A stretch of DNA of 64,000 nucleotides, taken from assembly GCA_035532535.1 (NCBI GenBank), contig DATKQT010000032.1, positions 1-64,000 of the forward strand, in the 5' to 3' direction. Shown here in pieces: positions 63,194 to 64,000 of the stretch. The translations under genes and the position numbers were made by a program. How positions within the stretch are numbered: position 1 is the stretch's first letter; each line of letters opens with the position of its first letter. The notes below the pieces were generated by a model that saw only the letters and a list, made by a program, of their open reading frames with translations, was not told the origin of the DNA and did not search any database. The DNA is from Palsa-739 sp035532535 (GTDB taxonomy: Bacteria > Actinomycetota > Thermoleophilia > Gaiellales > Gaiellaceae).

Positions 63194-64000
63194 ACGCGAT
63201 CCTCGAGAAGGCCGCCGAAGGCGAGCGCATCACCGACGAAGAGGCAGTCGCGCTGCTCCGCTCGCGCGATCTCGTCGCCGTCGGCCGCGTCGCGAACGAG
63301 GTGCGCAACCGCAAGCACGATCCCGAGCGGGTCACGTTCATCATCGACCGGAACCTCAACTACACGAACGTCTGTTATACGGACTGCGACTTCTGCGCCT
63401 TCTATCGCCGACCCGGCGACGTGCGCGAGGGCTACCTCCTGCCGAAGCCGATCATCTTCAAGAAGATCGAGGAGACGCTCGCCCTCGGAGGCACCGGCCT
63501 CCTCATGCAGGGCGGTCATCACCCCGATCTCGGCGTCGACTACTACGAGGATCTCTTCAGCTCGATCAAGGCGAAGTACAAGATTCACCTGCATGCGCTG
63601 TCGCCGTCCGAGGTGCAACACATCGCGCGCCGCTCGAAGCTGACGATTCCGGAGACCCTGACGCGGCTGCGCGATGCGGGTCTCGACTCGATCCCCGGCG
63701 GCGGCGCGGAGATCCTCGTCGAGCGCGTGCGCAAGATCATCGCGCCGAAGAAGACGAAGACGAGCGAATGGCTCGGCGTCATGCGCGAGGCGCATCGCCT
63801 CGGCATCTCGACGACCGCGACGATGATGTACGGGCACGTCGAGACGATCGAGGAGCGCGTCGAGCACATGCGGCGGATCCGGGAGCTCCAGGACGAGACC
63901 GGCGGTTTCCGCGCCTTCTTCTCGTGGACGTTCCAGGACGACGGCAACCGTCTCGGCGACAAGGTGCCGCCCGAGACGAGGCCGACGTCGTTCGACTATC
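63190..64000 (+). CDS. mqnC: Cyclic dehypoxanthine futalosine synthase (partial)
   Basis: First 270 residues of a radical SAM enzyme that runs past the window end. LNYTNVCYTDCDFCAFYR is the cluster motif, and LLMQGGHHPDLGVDYYEDLF is the MqnC signature. It cyclises dehypoxanthine futalosine, after which MqnD (22.8 kb) acts. GTG start overlapping the mqnA stop. The cut is at the window border, not a real truncation. Confidence 0.93.
   Translation, partial: MNAILEKAAEGERITDEEAVALLRSRDLVAVGRVANEVRNRKHDPERVTFIIDRNLNYTNVCYTDCDFCAFYRRPGDVREGYLLPKPIIFKKIEETLALGGTGLLMQGGHHPDLGVDYYEDLFSSIKAKYKIHLHALSPSEVQHIARRSKLTIPETLTRLRDAGLDSIPGGGAEILVERVRKIIAPKKTKTSEWLGVMREAHRLGISTTATMMYGHVETIEERVEHMRRIRELQDETGGFRAFFSWTFQDDGNRLGDKVPPETRPTSFDY

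Noticed and set aside
61326..64000. mqnE and mqnC as a tandem duplication
   Set aside because: Both are radical SAM enzymes with a similar core, but each has its own signature residues and different length layout; they are distinct pathway steps.
1..64000. CRISPR arrays, insertion sequences, prophage or integrative elements
   Set aside because: No regular direct repeats, transposase, integrase or phage genes were seen; only the short palindromic elements recur.

Overview
The window is about 64 kb of densely packed, very GC-rich bacterial chromosome. No gap between genes exceeds about 180 bases. No insertion sequence, phage gene, integrase or CRISPR array is visible. The gene content suggests a soil or sediment actinobacterium, most likely a deep-branching group such as Thermoleophilia, inferred only from gene content. 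Pointers are high GC, many GTG/TTG starts, futalosine-type menaquinone genes, a menaquinol:cytochrome c reductase with split cytochrome b and a fused cytochrome c, a CIRCE-controlled groESL operon, and secreted repeat proteins. Many starts sit only 6-8 bases after a TANNNT hexamer, which points to widespread leaderless mRNA.

Layout. 0-3.2 kb: secreted proteins (sedolisin-like and trypsin-like proteases, two small exported proteins). 3.2-11.2 kb: lipoate and 2-oxoacid dehydrogenase region (lipA, a drug exporter with its TetR, lipB, E2, E1beta, E1alpha) ending in an adenosine-deaminase-family gene. 11.2-15.2 kb: zinc-ribbon protein, six-repeat secreted protein, ASCH-like protein, FMN hydroxyacid oxidase, Nudix. 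15.2-17.3 kb: groES-groEL. 17.4-22.8 kb: small metabolic genes (YgfZ, queF, ArsR/SRPBCC pair) and a tRNA-Arg. 22.8-36.2 kb: mqnD followed by a phenylacetate/aromatic catabolic region (thiolase, aldehyde dehydrogenase, paaK, three crotonases, paaABCD and a PaaR-like regulator). Between paaG and a lipase lies a 73-codon gene that ordinary ORF calling misses, because it is read through an in-frame TGA. It encodes a SelW/Rdx-like selenoprotein with a SECIS-like hairpin. 36.2-42.1 kb: lipid kinase and a second E1alpha/E1beta/E2 operon. 42.1-48.8 kb: phosphodiesterase, Pcm, GtrA and membrane glycosyltransferase-like genes, YmdB, M23-like protein. 49-52.1 kb: AI-2E-type membrane protein and an ABC-2 exporter. 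52.1-64 kb: heme and quinone cluster (hemB, hemL, UbiD-like, qcrABC, UbiX-like, menG, polyprenyl synthase, mqnE, mqnA, mqnC cut by the window end).

How it fits together. The right end links heme synthesis, menaquinone synthesis and the quinol oxidase complex that uses both. mqnD lies 30 kb away and the deaminase-family gene 50 kb away; the latter may supply the missing aminodeoxyfutalosine deaminase step. The centre converts phenylacetate-type aromatics to acyl-CoAs, with an operator-like palindrome between paaA and its TetR gene. The two 2-oxoacid dehydrogenase operons depend on lipoate from the linked lipA/lipB.

Most noteworthy: the selenoprotein candidate, a tRNA-Arg with anticodon GCG, abutting divergent GTG starts of two crotonases, REPIN-like palindromes (one inside an E2 gene), a probable catalytically dead relative of polyprenyl synthase beside hemL, and two genes whose only sensible start is CTG.
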